64,000 nucleotides of DNA from JAHJQZ01 sp963676075 (GCA_963676075.2 CAXXNZ010000014.1:38400-102399), one strand, 5' to 3'; shown: positions 44,191 through 53,654, numbered from the stretch's first letter. A program made the numbers and translations. Notes: a model not told the origin generated them from the sequence alone.

Positions 44191-44345
44191 GGATGCCTTG
44201 GGTCGTAGCAACGTCAGGGTTCCTTTGGGCGGAAAATTTCCGTGCAGAAGCCGAAAACTCTGCAGGGCCAAGGACCAGGATTTCGACAAGCCGTTGGAAG
44301 GCCTGCGAAATCGCAAAACGGCTCATGCTGCAGTTGGGACTGTCC
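44191..44345 (+). pseudogene. Integrase fragment, degenerate right copy
   Basis: The DNA (GATGCCTTGGGTCGTAGCAA onward) aligns with 36448-36608 of the left copy: both encode GRSNVR-[IV]-[SP]-LG, then a basic stretch, then LC-[KR]-A-[RK]-DQ-[ED]-FDK. Frameshifts and substitutions make it non-functional. The two copies are in the same orientation and about 7.7 kb apart. Confidence 0.75.
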
Positions 44346-44448
44346 GGCTGCTTCCCGGCGGCTCGCAAAAAAGCGGGGTATGAATTTCAGTTACCTTTGC
44401 GTAGACCCCTCTATGCATTGATGCGGCTTGCCGGAGACGAACCGGAAC

Positions 44449-45378
44449 ATGGATATCGATTCTCTGAGATATTTTGTCGAAGTCTGCCGGGCGGGAACGT
44501 TGACCCACGCGGCGGAGCGGCTTTGCGTCACCCAGCAGGCCGTGAGCCGCAAGATCATCATGCTGGAAGAGGAGCTGGACACTCAGCTGTTCCTGCGCAC
44601 AACCCGCGGCATGGTGCCTACCGATAGTGGTCTTTTGCTGCGCGAAAAGGCCGACCTCATTCTCGATACGGCGCAGGACATACGTGCCAGTATCGGTGCG
44701 CGGGCGCAGGCCAAGCGTTCTCACATGAAGGTCGGTTTTTCACCCGGAACCCTTTTCACCCTTGGCCTCGAACAGGTCATGGGGCTGTTCTCGCGTCATG
44801 ATGACTGGCAGTTCGATCTGGATGAATTTTCCGACACGGAATGCGAATCGCGGGTGCTGGACGGCCAGCTGGATTTCGCCTTCACCATCCGGCCGGAGCC
44901 GGGTTCGACGCTGACCTTTGAGCCGATCTGCAAGGACAATTACGTCGTGGTGATGGGCAAGACGCACCCTTTGGCGGGGCGCAATGGCGTGACCCTGAAC
45001 GAGGTTGCGAAATACCGTCAGGTGTCGCTGGACGATACCTTTCGCATGCAGGGACAGCTTGCCCGCCGGTTTCGCGAAATGGGATTACTGCCCATCGTCA
45101 GAACCCGCATCAACCACGATCTCAACGTGGCCTATGATCTTGTGGCGGATAACGAATCCCTGTTCGTCTTTGTCGAGGGGCTGATTTCGGAAACGGTGAT
45201 GCGCCGAACAGTCTGCCTGCCATTGCTGGATCCGGGCCTGTTCTGGGATATCGGCGTCGTCGCCCGCGCCGAAACTCTGACGCGCTATCCCTTGATCCAG
45301 CAACTGGCCGCGGATTGCCGGGCCGCGGTGTGCGAAAACCGTATACCCGGCAGATCGGGCGGCTGGCAGGAACGCTAA
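44449..45378 (+). CDS. LysR-family transcriptional regulator
   Basis: 309 residues from MDIDSLRYFVEVCRAG. Winged HTH (LTHAAERLCVTQQAVSRKIIM) and a LysR effector-binding domain with the hinge at about 85. It converges on the Fe-ADH/reductase operon rather than diverging from it, so it probably acts at a distance on the operon promoter near 48.7 kb, where a LysR-type box is present. Flanks the right edge of the island. Confidence 0.9.
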   Translation: MDIDSLRYFVEVCRAGTLTHAAERLCVTQQAVSRKIIMLEEELDTQLFLRTTRGMVPTDSGLLLREKADLILDTAQDIRASIGARAQAKRSHMKVGFSPGTLFTLGLEQVMGLFSRHDDWQFDLDEFSDTECESRVLDGQLDFAFTIRPEPGSTLTFEPICKDNYVVVMGKTHPLAGRNGVTLNEVAKYRQVSLDDTFRMQGQLARRFREMGLLPIVRTRINHDLNVAYDLVADNESLFVFVEGLISETVMRRTVCLPLLDPGLFWDIGVVARAETLTRYPLIQQLAADCRAAVCENRIPGRSGGWQER

Positions 45379-45421
45379 AGCAGAAGGGCTTCCAACCTTG
45401 GGCGTGTCGCTTTAGGCGAAA

Positions 45422-45449
45422 TGCGCACCGACTTTGAAGCCGGTGCGCA
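45422..45449. terminator. Hairpin between convergent lysR and Fe-ADH genes
   Basis: TGCGCACCG pairs with CGGTGCGCA around a ten-base loop. Neither side has a strong T-run, so efficiency is uncertain, but the position between two convergent stop codons fits a bidirectional terminator. Confidence 0.55.
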
Positions 45450-45483
45450 CGGATTGAGCGTCCGGCCCAAGCCGGACTGGAGG

Positions 45484-46632
45484 TCAGGCGTAATTATCGT
45501 ACATCGCGCCGAGGATGGCGGCGATTTCTTCATCTGTCAGCTCTCGGGGTGCCGTGTTGTAGCAGGCATCGAGACGAACCAGTGGGGCAAGCTCGACCAC
45601 CTTCGCGCGATCGATGCCGAGCTTGGCGAAAGACGGAATGCCGATGGTGCGGGCAACCTCGCGGAATTTTTCCGCAACCTTTTCGCCAACTGCCGCATCG
45701 TCGTCGCTTTCCGAAACGGCAACGCCCGCGGCGTCTGCAACCATGCGCACGCGACCCGGCACGGCTGTGGCTGCAAATTTCATCACCTCAGGCAGAGCCA
45801 GGGCACACAGATTGCCGTGAACTTGGTGCAGCTTGGCGCCCAGCGTATGCGCAATGGCGTGACCAAGGTGGACGAGCGCATCGTTGAAGGCGATGCCGGT
45901 GAAGTTGGAGGCAATCGCCAGTTCCTCGCGGGCCTGGTAGTTGCTGCCATCCTTGACGGCGACCGGCAGCCAATTGACCACGCGCTTGATCGAATCCGCG
46001 GCAAGGACCGTCGAGAGCGGGTTCTGCATCTTGCTGGTCAAAGCTTCCGCCGCCTGGGCGAGAACATCCATGCCGGTATTGGCGGTAACGCCTGCCGGCA
46101 CATCGATGGTCAGGGCCGGGTCGATCAGGGCAGCCGTGGCCGTGCCGATAACGGCGCTCTTGATGTCGTTCTTGGTGTCGGTGATGACGCCGATCACGGT
46201 GTTTTCACTGCCGGTGCCGGACGTTGTCGGAACCACCACCAGGGGGACACCCGGCTTGTAAAACGGGTTGCCGAGATAGTTCGACACCGAGCCTTCATTG
46301 TTGATGAGAACGTTGATGCCCTTAGCGGCATCCATGGGGCTGCCACCGCCGATGGCAACAATGCCGTCGACCTTGTTTTCGCGGGCAAGGGCGCCGCCTT
46401 CATCGACAATTGTATCGGTGGGGTCTGCAACGACCCTTGTGAACTCGAACACTTCAAGGCCGGCGGCCTTCAGGCTCTCAATGCCGCGGGCATAGCCCTT
46501 CGTGGCGGCCACACCCGGATCGGAAACGGTCAGAACCCGTGTCACGCCGAGGTTCTTGACGATGGAACCGAGTTCGGTGATGGCGTCCCTGCCAAAGTGA
46601 ACAGGGCAGACTTGTGCATATTTGCTAGACAT
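45484..46632 (-). CDS. Iron-containing alcohol dehydrogenase (group III), altered metal site
   Basis: 382 residues. NAD site: VAIGGGSPMDAAKGI and VPTTSGTGSENT. The family binds Fe2+ through Asp-His-His-His. Here the Asp is in NTGMDVLAQAAEAL, but the position of the second ligand (normally His in GMDALTHAIEA) is Gln; the other two histidines are present in HLGHAIAHTLGA and LHQVHGNL. Metal use or activity may therefore differ. It follows the flavin reductase by 20 bases in one operon, suggesting that the two act on one substrate (an aldehyde/alcohol step next to an ene-reduction). Confidence 0.87.
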   Translation of the reverse strand: MSSKYAQVCPVHFGRDAITELGSIVKNLGVTRVLTVSDPGVAATKGYARGIESLKAAGLEVFEFTRVVADPTDTIVDEGGALARENKVDGIVAIGGGSPMDAAKGINVLINNEGSVSNYLGNPFYKPGVPLVVVPTTSGTGSENTVIGVITDTKNDIKSAVIGTATAALIDPALTIDVPAGVTANTGMDVLAQAAEALTSKMQNPLSTVLAADSIKRVVNWLPVAVKDGSNYQAREELAIASNFTGIAFNDALVHLGHAIAHTLGAKLHQVHGNLCALALPEVMKFAATAVPGRVRMVADAAGVAVSESDDDAAVGEKVAEKFREVARTIGIPSFAKLGIDRAKVVELAPLVRLDACYNTAPRELTDEEIAAILGAMYDNYA

Positions 46633-46652
46633 TTTGTTTCCTCAAAAATCCG

Positions 46653-48602
46653 TCAAAGCTGGAAGGCGATCTGGAAGCCGGTTTCCAGGGCGTTGCGGAT
46701 GCGTCCGGGCTTGACGGCGTCGCCGATGGTGAAGACGCGGTCGAACGTGCCGTTGAGCTGTTCGATGGGCGCAGGGCTTGGACGATTGCCCATCGACAAA
46801 ACGTATTTGTCGAACTCGTAGGTCTGGGGAGCGCCGGTTTCCTGCTGGATGAATTCGGACGTCTTGCCGTCGATCTTCATCAGCGTGTGGCCCGCGTTGA
46901 AGCTCACATCGTGCGCGTTCAGATGCGCCATGATGTCGAGAAGGTTCTGGAAATAAAGGCCCGGTCCGATGGCGTCGGCCATTTCGAACACGGTCACGTC
47001 ATTGCCCGTCTTGGCCAGCACTTCGGCCGTTTCGATGCCGGTCATGCCGGAGCCGATCACGGCCACTTTTTCATTCTCGATCTTGGTTTTCTCGGCGAGC
47101 ACATCGGTTGCCAGAACCGTGGTCTCGGAGCACTGGATATTGCCGGGCAACGCAGGTTCGGAACCGACAGCGACCAGAATGGCATAGGGCTTGAGCTCTT
47201 CCAGCTTCTCGAAAGTTGCTTCCTCGTTGAGGCGCACTTCGACACCGGCCTTTTCAACCTGGGTCACCAGCCAGTCGAGAAGCCAGCCGATGCGTTCCTT
47301 GTCCGGGGGGACTTCGGCGAGGCGCAGCTGTCCGCCAAGCTTGTCATCCTTCTCGAAGATCACCGGCTTGAACTTGCGGCGGGCAAGAATGCGGGCGGCT
47401 TCGAGGCCGGCGGGGCCACCGCCGATGATGGCAACCACGCGGCCATCGCCGTTTTCCGGCATGTCGGCATAGCGTGTCTCGCGTCCGGCTTCGATGTTGA
47501 TGGCGCAGCGGCAAGGCAGATGCGTGAAATCAGCTGCCATCAGCGATTCCATGCAGAACAGGCACGAGATGCAGCGCCGAATGTCTTCGACACGCCCTTC
47601 CTGCGCCTTGATCGCCCAATCCGCATCGGCAAAATGCTGACGCGCGGACCCGACGAAATCGACCTTACCTTCGGCAATGATCTGATCGGCATAGGCAGGA
47701 TCGCGGATGGCGGCGACACCGACGACCGGAATGCTGACCGCCTTTTTGACCGCTTCGGCCAGATAAAGCTTCCAGCCCTGGCCATAGGAGGTCGGCTCCC
47801 ACGCAACGCTCATGGATTCGTAAATGCCCGCGCTGACGTCGAGGGCATCGACGCCGAGCTTTTCCAGCACCTGACAGATGCGCACGCCGTCTTCGAGCTT
47901 GAGGCTTGGTTGGCCTTCGAGAAACTCGTCGACCGAAAGCCGGACCATCAACGGGAAGTCCTTGCCACAGGTCTTGCGGATGGCGTCGACGATTTCAGCA
48001 AGGAAGCGCAGCCGGTTCTCGAAACTGCCACCATAGCGGTCGTCGCGGGTATTGGTGTAGGGGCTGAGGAACTCGTTGATGAGATAGCCATGGGCGCCGT
48101 GAACCTCGACACCGTCGAACCCGGCCTCCTTGAGGCGGGCGGCGGCGGCGCCGAACTTGACCACCATCTGCTCGACCTCTTCGGTCGTCATCGCCTCGGT
48201 CGGCTGATGCGTGACGTTGCAGACGGTTGCCGAGGGCGCCAGCATGGGCAGATCGCCGTTCATGGCGCTGATGCCCTGGCGGCCGGGATGATATATTTGA
48301 CCGAAAATCCTGCCGTCATCGGCATGAATGGCGTCGGCAAGACGCTTGAGTCCGGGAATGAACTTGTCGTCAGCCGCTGCGATCTGATGGGAGTTGCCCT
48401 TGCCGCGCTGATAATCGACGATCATGCATTCCGTGACGATGAGACCGATGCCGCCCCTGGCGCGTGCGCCATAAAAAGCGATATCGGCATCGGACACGGT
48501 GCCATCCGGATTGGCGAGATAATTGCCCATTGCCGTCATGACCACGCGGTTTTTAAGCTCCAGCGTGCCCATGCGGCCTTTCGAGAAAAGGCTCTCGAAC
48601 AT
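46653..48602 (-). CDS. NADH:flavin oxidoreductase, 2,4-dienoyl-CoA reductase-like
   Basis: 649 residues. N-terminal FMN TIM barrel of the old yellow enzyme family (LKNRVVMTAMGNYLANPDG, GVEVHGAHGYLINEFLSP), an iron-sulfur motif CISCLFCMESLMAADFTHLP followed by CRC, then FAD/NAD modules (VVAIIGGGPAGLEAARILAR, VAVIGSGMTGIETAEVLAK). This matches FadH, trimethylamine dehydrogenase and relatives. Cysteine spacing is unusual: C-x2-C-x2-C-x13-C. Good GGAG 8 bases before the ATG. First gene of the operon with Fe-ADH. Confidence 0.9.
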   Translation of the reverse strand: MFESLFSKGRMGTLELKNRVVMTAMGNYLANPDGTVSDADIAFYGARARGGIGLIVTECMIVDYQRGKGNSHQIAAADDKFIPGLKRLADAIHADDGRIFGQIYHPGRQGISAMNGDLPMLAPSATVCNVTHQPTEAMTTEEVEQMVVKFGAAAARLKEAGFDGVEVHGAHGYLINEFLSPYTNTRDDRYGGSFENRLRFLAEIVDAIRKTCGKDFPLMVRLSVDEFLEGQPSLKLEDGVRICQVLEKLGVDALDVSAGIYESMSVAWEPTSYGQGWKLYLAEAVKKAVSIPVVGVAAIRDPAYADQIIAEGKVDFVGSARQHFADADWAIKAQEGRVEDIRRCISCLFCMESLMAADFTHLPCRCAINIEAGRETRYADMPENGDGRVVAIIGGGPAGLEAARILARRKFKPVIFEKDDKLGGQLRLAEVPPDKERIGWLLDWLVTQVEKAGVEVRLNEEATFEKLEELKPYAILVAVGSEPALPGNIQCSETTVLATDVLAEKTKIENEKVAVIGSGMTGIETAEVLAKTGNDVTVFEMADAIGPGLYFQNLLDIMAHLNAHDVSFNAGHTLMKIDGKTSEFIQQETGAPQTYEFDKYVLSMGNRPSPAPIEQLNGTFDRVFTIGDAVKPGRIRNALETGFQIAFQL

Positions 48603-49070
48603 CAGGCGTACTCCATTGTTTGTGGTTTCCGAATGCGATGCGGGAACGTGTCACCCGGTTCGGATGGGTATATCCGACCGGGCGCAAACGCGTTCGCATC
48701 ACGTGCAAACGGGAGATGCGGCGGACACACAAGTTGTGACAAACAGTATTGTTTTGTAGGCGCTACAAACCGGACTTGTGATGTTAGGATTCCTGGCCTT
48801 TTGACGCGACGAACCTAGCTTCCGTTTGAAGAAATTTTCCGAATGTCGAGAAAGGCTTGGCGCCTTGCGGGGCAGTTCCTGCCTAGTGTCGAGTCGGCAT
48901 GATTGCTGTGTCTGCTAAGGGGCAATGCATGTGCACGCGACGCGACAATCGGTCATAGACCTGTTCCAGAGACGACACCGCCCGTCATCCGCACGGCACA
49001 GATGGACCGGTTTCGGCTTTCTCCGAACGCGGTGCCAAGCATTAGCCTGAAGCACGCCGATTTGGCGGGC
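48603..49070. other. Promoter region of the flavin-reductase operon
   Basis: 468 bases between the reductase start and the end of the marR gene. Contains the palindrome at 48753-48769 and an AT-rich part (48735-48800) where the operon promoter is likely. No terminator for marR was recognised and no gene is credible. Confidence 0.45.
48753..48769. promoter_or_regulatory. LysR-type box
   Basis: TTTGTAG-GCG-CTACAAA, a perfect palindrome containing the T-N11-A arrangement of LysR sites. It lies 151 bases upstream of the flavin reductase start; the LysR gene of the cluster is at 44449-45378. Confidence 0.6.
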
Positions 49071-49589
49071 CTAGCTGTTCCGAGAGTGTCCGGGTTTGCT
49101 GTCTCCGATGTCTCCGGTCGTCAGCACGGGAGACGCGTCCATGTCCGAGGCATCGAGCATTGCGGCCACACGTTCGAGCGAAGACAGGAGCTGGGCCTGT
49201 TCCCAGTCCTTCAGCTGTTCGAACTTCCGGACGAAGCGCTGCTGCAAGGCATCCGGCGCCGACGCCACCGACGCCTTGCCGGCCTCAGTCGCCGTCACAT
49301 TAGTCTGGCGCCGGTCGGTCTCCGAGGGCGTGCGGAAGACCTGGCCATGCCTGACCAGCTTGTCGACGAGCGCGGTAACCGTAGCCTGACTGACGCCCAT
49401 CTGTGTCGCCAGTGCCTTGGGCGTGGCGCTGTCTCCCGGTCGGCTGGCCAGAATCTGCAGCACGCGCAGCTGCGCCGGCGTCAATCCGGCAGCGCCAGCG
49501 AGCTCACGTTCATAAAGCTCGGTGGCCCGCAAAATGCGTCGTAGGGCGATAAGCCCCTCATCCACGCGTTCTTTTGCTCCCTCAGTCAT
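49071..49589 (-). CDS. MarR-family regulator, EctR-like
   Basis: 172 residues from MTEGAKERVDEGL. Winged helix TPKALATQMGVSQATVTALVDKLVRHG with wing SETDRRQTNV. MarR proteins of this type (EctR) stand divergently upstream of ectABC and repress it in many methylotrophs and halotolerant proteobacteria; here it is divergent from ectA with 214 bases between them. Frame intact, unlike the ect genes. Upstream in-frame start 12 codons earlier lacks a ribosome site. Confidence 0.85.
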   Translation of the reverse strand: MTEGAKERVDEGLIALRRILRATELYERELAGAAGLTPAQLRVLQILASRPGDSATPKALATQMGVSQATVTALVDKLVRHGQVFRTPSETDRRQTNVTATEAGKASVASAPDALQQRFVRKFEQLKDWEQAQLLSSLERVAAMLDASDMDASPVLTTGDIGDSKPGHSRNS

Positions 49590-49645
49590 GAGGTGAGCTT
49601 CGCATGGCCGGGCCAGAGACTTCAATCGTCAAAGCGTTAAGGATA

Positions 49646-49666
49646 ATGTTTCATTAGGCTAAACAT
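49646..49666. promoter_or_regulatory. Probable EctR operator
   Basis: ATGTTT-N9-AAACAT, an inverted repeat between the marR gene and ectA. The surrounding sequence is AT-rich and must contain the ect promoter. The arms are short, so this is a candidate only. Confidence 0.45.
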
Positions 49667-49803
49667 ATTTCGGCGCTCATATTTTCGCTAACCGGCATAT
49701 TTTTCCCTTATTTCCCAGCACTTTTCGCAAACCTTCCTTCATATTGCTTAGCAGCTTGAAATTTCCTGACCCATGCTCTATCTAGATGACCGAAGGAACA
49801 GAC

Positions 49804-50352
49804 ATGGTAGATTACATGCCCAAAGAGACAGCGAAGCCCCGAACGCCCTCGCCCCGCCCTGCGCAGGCCGACGCCTGCCGACGGGGCCGCAATCTGGGAG
49901 TTGGTTCGCCAATGCCACCCGCTCGACGAGAACTCCATGTACTGCAACCTGGTTCAAGCCGATCATTTCCGTGACACCTGCGTGGTAGCGGAAGTGGATG
50001 GGGGAGCTGCTCGGATGGGTGTCGGGTCACATGATCCCGGACCAGAACGCGCTGTTCGTCTGGCAGGTCGCCGTCGCGCCCGAGGCGCGCGGCATGGGAC
50101 TGGCGCGTTACCATGCTCACCCACCTGATCGAACGCGATGCCTCAAATCCGCAGGCCACGCTCAAAACGACCATCACCCGCGACAACGACGCGTCCTGGG
50201 CGCTGTTCCGCCGGTTTGCCGAAAGCCTCGGCGGGAAGCTTGAGGAGCGCCCTCACTACACGCGCGACGCTCATTTCGATGGCCGGCACGACACCGAACA
50301 CATGGTGACGATCACGCTGCCAAGACATTCGACGCTAGGCCAGGCCGCCTAG
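49804..50352 (+). pseudogene. ectA: ectA, diaminobutyrate acetyltransferase gene with three frame breaks
   Basis: The protein can be rebuilt over its whole length: after MPKETAKPRTPSPRP the sense continues LRRPTPADGAAIWELVRQCH, DENSMYCNLVQADHFRDTCV, then ELLGWVSGHMIPDQNALFVW, and MLTHLIERDASNP with the C-terminal HYTRDAHFDGRHDTEHMVTI. It acetylates L-2,4-diaminobutyrate in ectoine synthesis (GNAT family). The frame changes at about 49852-49860 (C runs), 50000-50004 (GGGGG, one extra base) and 50108-50109 (TT). No substitution-type stop is needed to explain the breaks. AAGGA lies 7 bases before the ATG. Genuine decay and sequence error are both possible. Confidence 0.9.
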
Positions 50353-50494
50353 CGCCGCGAAATGCGCCAACGGCCTCGTCGCCGAATCCCGATGACAAAA
50401 AGCTAATCACGCAGGCGTTTTGGCCAAGGCCAGGACGCCCGTGTTCGACGGCCCCGGCTTTCGGACGCCGAAAATCATCCGAAAAGGACACCGC

Positions 50495-51779
50495 ATGCAA
50501 AACCCGATGCAGGATGCCAAAGCGATCTTCACCCGCCGCGAGAGCGACGCACGCTCCTACTGCCGCGGCTTTCCGAAAGTGTTCACCCGTGCGGTCGGCT
50601 CCGAGCTGTTCGACGACGCCGGTGATCGCCATATCGACTTCCTCGCCGGCTGCTCCTCGCTCATTACGGGCACAACGACCCGGACATGAAGGCGGCGCTT
50701 GTCGAGCATGTCGCGGGCGACGGCATTGCTCACGGCCTCGATTATCACACCGACGTCAAAGGGATTTCCTCAGGGCGTTCGAGACGCACATCCTCAAGCC
50801 GCGTGGCATGACGCACAAGCTCATGTTCACCGGGCCGACCGGCGCCAATGCCGTCGAGGCGGCGATGAAGACCGCGCGCAAGGTGACGGGCCGTACCAAC
50901 ATCATCGCCTTCACCAACGGTTTCCACGGCGTGACCATGGGCGCGCTCGCCGCGACCGGCAACGGCTACCACCCGTGGCGGGGCCGGCATGGACACGTCC
51001 GGGGTTACGCGTCTTCCCTTTGACGACTATGCCGAGGGCACCGATTCAGCCGCACTGCTCGACCAGATGCTGTCCGACCCGTCCGGAGGCATCGACGAGC
51101 CGGCCGCCATCATGTTCGAGACCGTCCAGGGCGAAGGCGGACTCAATGCCGCCTCGCCGCGTTGGGTGCGCGCCATGGCCGAGATGCCAGAAAGCACGGC
51201 GCTCTTCTGATCATCGACGACGTCCAGGCCGGTTGCGGCCGGGCCGGCACGTTCTTCTCGTTCGAGGACATGGGCGTGATGCCCGACATCGTCACCATGG
51301 CAAAATCGGTCTCCGGGTTCGGCCTGCCGATGGCGCTGATGCTGGTCAAGCCGGAATATGACGTGTTCGGACCCGCCGAGCACAACGGCACCTTCCGCGG
51401 CAACACGCATGCCTTCGTTACCGCCTGCGTCGCCATCGAGAAGTTCTGGTCCGACGCGCGCTTCCAGGAAGAGATCGCCGCAAAGGCAGAAATCGTCAGA
51501 AAGGGCCTTGGCGCCGTCGCCAGGATCGTGCCCGGCGCCCGCCTCAAGGGTCGCGGCATGATGCAGGGTATCGACGTTGGATCGGGCGACCTCGCCGCCG
51601 AAATCTGCGCGATCTCATTCGAGAACGGGCTGATCATCGAGACCTCGGGCAATCGCGATCAGGTCGTCAAGGTACTGGCCCCGCTGACCACGCCCGATGC
51701 CGTGCTCCGTGAAGGGCTCGACATCGTTCTGGATGCAGCCAACGACGCCGTTTCGGCCATAAAAATCGCAGCGGAGTAA
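50495..51779 (+). pseudogene. ectB: ectB, diaminobutyrate aminotransferase gene with four frame breaks
   Basis: PLP enzyme making L-2,4-diaminobutyrate from aspartate semialdehyde. Rebuilt sequence: MQNPMQDAKAIFTRRESDAR, RHIDFLAGCSSLNYGHNDPD, KPRGMTHKLMFTGPTGANAV, LIIDDVQAGCGRAGTFFSFE, IVTMAKSVSGFGLPMALML with the PLP lysine in MAKSVSGFG. Breaks at about 50663 (one A missing), 50761-50763 (one G missing), 50972-50974 (one C extra) and 51186-51188 (one G missing). AAAGGA precedes the ATG at 50495. The last 200 residues are uninterrupted from 51190 on. Confidence 0.9.
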
Positions 51780-51783
51780 TCAC

Positions 51784-52173
51784 ATGATCGTACGCGACTA
51801 CAACGAACTCAAGAACACGGACCGTGCCGTTTCCGATGCCCACTGGACCTCGGTGCGCATGCTTCTTGCCAATGACAATATGGGTTTTTCCTTCCACATC
51901 ACCACGCTGGAAGCCGGCTCCGAACACACGTTCGAATACAAGCACCACTACGAGAGCGTTTACTGCATCTCCGGCAAGGGCGCGATCACCGATCTGGCCA
52001 CGGGTGAAACCCACCAGATCAAGCCCGGTGTCATGTACGCGCTCGATCAGCACGACCGCCACATCCTGAAATCGGACGAAGAGCTGGTCATGGCCTGCTG
52101 CTTCAATCCGCCGGTGACCGGCACGGAAGTGCACCGCGAAGACGGATCTTATGCCCCAGCCGAAGAACAGTGA
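51784..52173 (+). CDS. ectC: Ectoine synthase EctC
   Basis: 129 residues, the normal family length and fully in frame. Cupin fold: WTSVRMLLANDNMGFSFHIT, metal-binding Glu/His in HYESVYCISGKG, and YALDQHDRHIL. Closes N-gamma-acetyl-diaminobutyrate to ectoine. It follows ectB by 4 bases and precedes ask by 13. It is the only undamaged gene of the four. Confidence 0.96.
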   Translation: MIVRDYNELKNTDRAVSDAHWTSVRMLLANDNMGFSFHITTLEAGSEHTFEYKHHYESVYCISGKGAITDLATGETHQIKPGVMYALDQHDRHILKSDEELVMACCFNPPVTGTEVHREDGSYAPAEEQ

Positions 52174-52186
52174 CCCCCAAGGACCA

Positions 52187-53620
52187 ATGAGCCCTTCCGA
52201 CCATACAGTTGAAAAGATCGGCGGAACCTCGATGTCCCGCCTGAACGAGTTGCGCGATACGCTGTTCATCGGCACGCGCAAGAACCACTATCAGCGCGTT
52301 TTCGTCGTCTCCGCCTTTGGCGGCATCACCGACCTATTGCTGGAGAACAAGAAATCCGGCGAGCCGGGGGTTTATGCGCGCTTTGCCAATTCGGACAGCG
52401 ATCACGGCTGGAGCGAAGCGCTCGAGCGCGTTGCCGAAGCGATGACAGACGCGCATCGCCGCGTGCTCGATCACGCCGCCGATGTCGAACAGGCCGATCA
52501 TTTCGTGCGCGAGCGTATTGAGGGCGCCCGCAACTGCCTGATCGACCTGCAACGCCTGTGCACATACGGCCATTTTCCGGCTGTCCGAGCACATGCTGCA
52601 AATCCGCGAACTGCTGTCGGGGATCGGCGAAGCGCATTCCGCCTTCACCACGGTGCTCCTGCTCAAGCGTGCCGGCATCAACGCCCGCTTCATCGACCTG
52701 TCCGGCTGGCGCGACGAGGGCGACATCGGCCTTGACGAGCGCATCACCACTGCGATGAGCGGCGTCGACTTCGCCACCGAACTGCCGATCGTCACCGGCT
52801 ATGCGCAATGCGCCGAAGGCTTGATGCGCCAGTACGATCGCGGCTATTCGGAGGTGACCTTCTCGCGGCTGGCGGCGCTGACCGGCGCCCGCGAGGCGGT
52901 CATCCACAAGGAATTCCACCTCTCCTCCGCCGACCCGAAACTTGTCGGCCAGGGCGCAGTTCGCAAGCTCGGACGCACCAATTACGACGTGGCCGACCAG
53001 CTCTCCAACATGGGCATGGAGGCCATCCACCCCAAGGCCGCCAAGACGCTGCGCCAGGCCCATGTGCCCCTGCGCGTGACCAACGCCTTCGAGCCGGACG
53101 ATCCCGGTACGTTGATCGACGACCAGCCGGCGAGCACGCCCGATGTCGAGATCGTGACCGGACTCAATATCGTTGCACTCGAGGTGTTCGAGCAGGACAT
53201 TGGTCGGGGTCAAGGGTTACGACGCGACCGTTCTCGATGTGCTCACCCGGCATAACGTGCGCATCGTCTCCAAGGTGTCGAATGCCAACACCATCACGCA
53301 TTATGTCGATGCGTCGCTGAAGGCCATGAGGGCGGGTGGAAAAGGACCTGGCCAAGCACTATCCCGCCGCCACCATTCAGTCGCGCACGCTGGCCATGGC
53401 CTCGGTGATCGGACGCGACATGAAAGGACTTTCGGTGCTGACGCGCGGGCTTGAAGCCATTGCAGATGCTGGCCTCGAGACGCTCGGGGCCTCGCAGGGT
53501 CCGCGAAATGTCGATGTTCAGTTCGTGCTGGAACGGGACCTGCTCAAGCCGGCGATCAAGGCGCTGCACCAGACTTTCGTCGAGGACCGGCAGCAGGCCT
53601 ATCCACGCCGGGTGGCCTGA
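52187..53620 (+). pseudogene. ask: ask (Ask_Ect) aspartokinase gene with three frame breaks
   Basis: Specialised aspartokinase that feeds the ectoine pathway. Rebuilt sequence: TVEKIGGTSMSRLNELRDTL (substrate loop), VFVVSAFGGITDLLLENKKS, RLSEHMLQIRELLSGIGEAH, ARFIDLSGWRDEGDIGLDER, TRNYDVADQ-like GRTNYDVADQLSNMGMEAIH, and C-terminal ACT domains ending VLERDLLKPAIKALHQTFVE. Breaks at about 52573-52576 (TTTT, one extra), 53200-53201 (TT, one extra) and 53330-53332 (GGG, one extra). AAGGA stands before the ATG at 52187. About 478 residues if repaired, normal for Ask_Ect. Confidence 0.88.
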
Positions 53621-53654
53621 CGCCCGAACGATTACCTACGACCAAGTCTTTTTT

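Noticed and set aside
44191..44627. A second tRNA-Ala 3' end (attR) at the right edge of the island
   Set aside because: I searched for the GGGGTTCGATTCCCC arm near the right integrase copy and did not find it, so no att pair is claimed.
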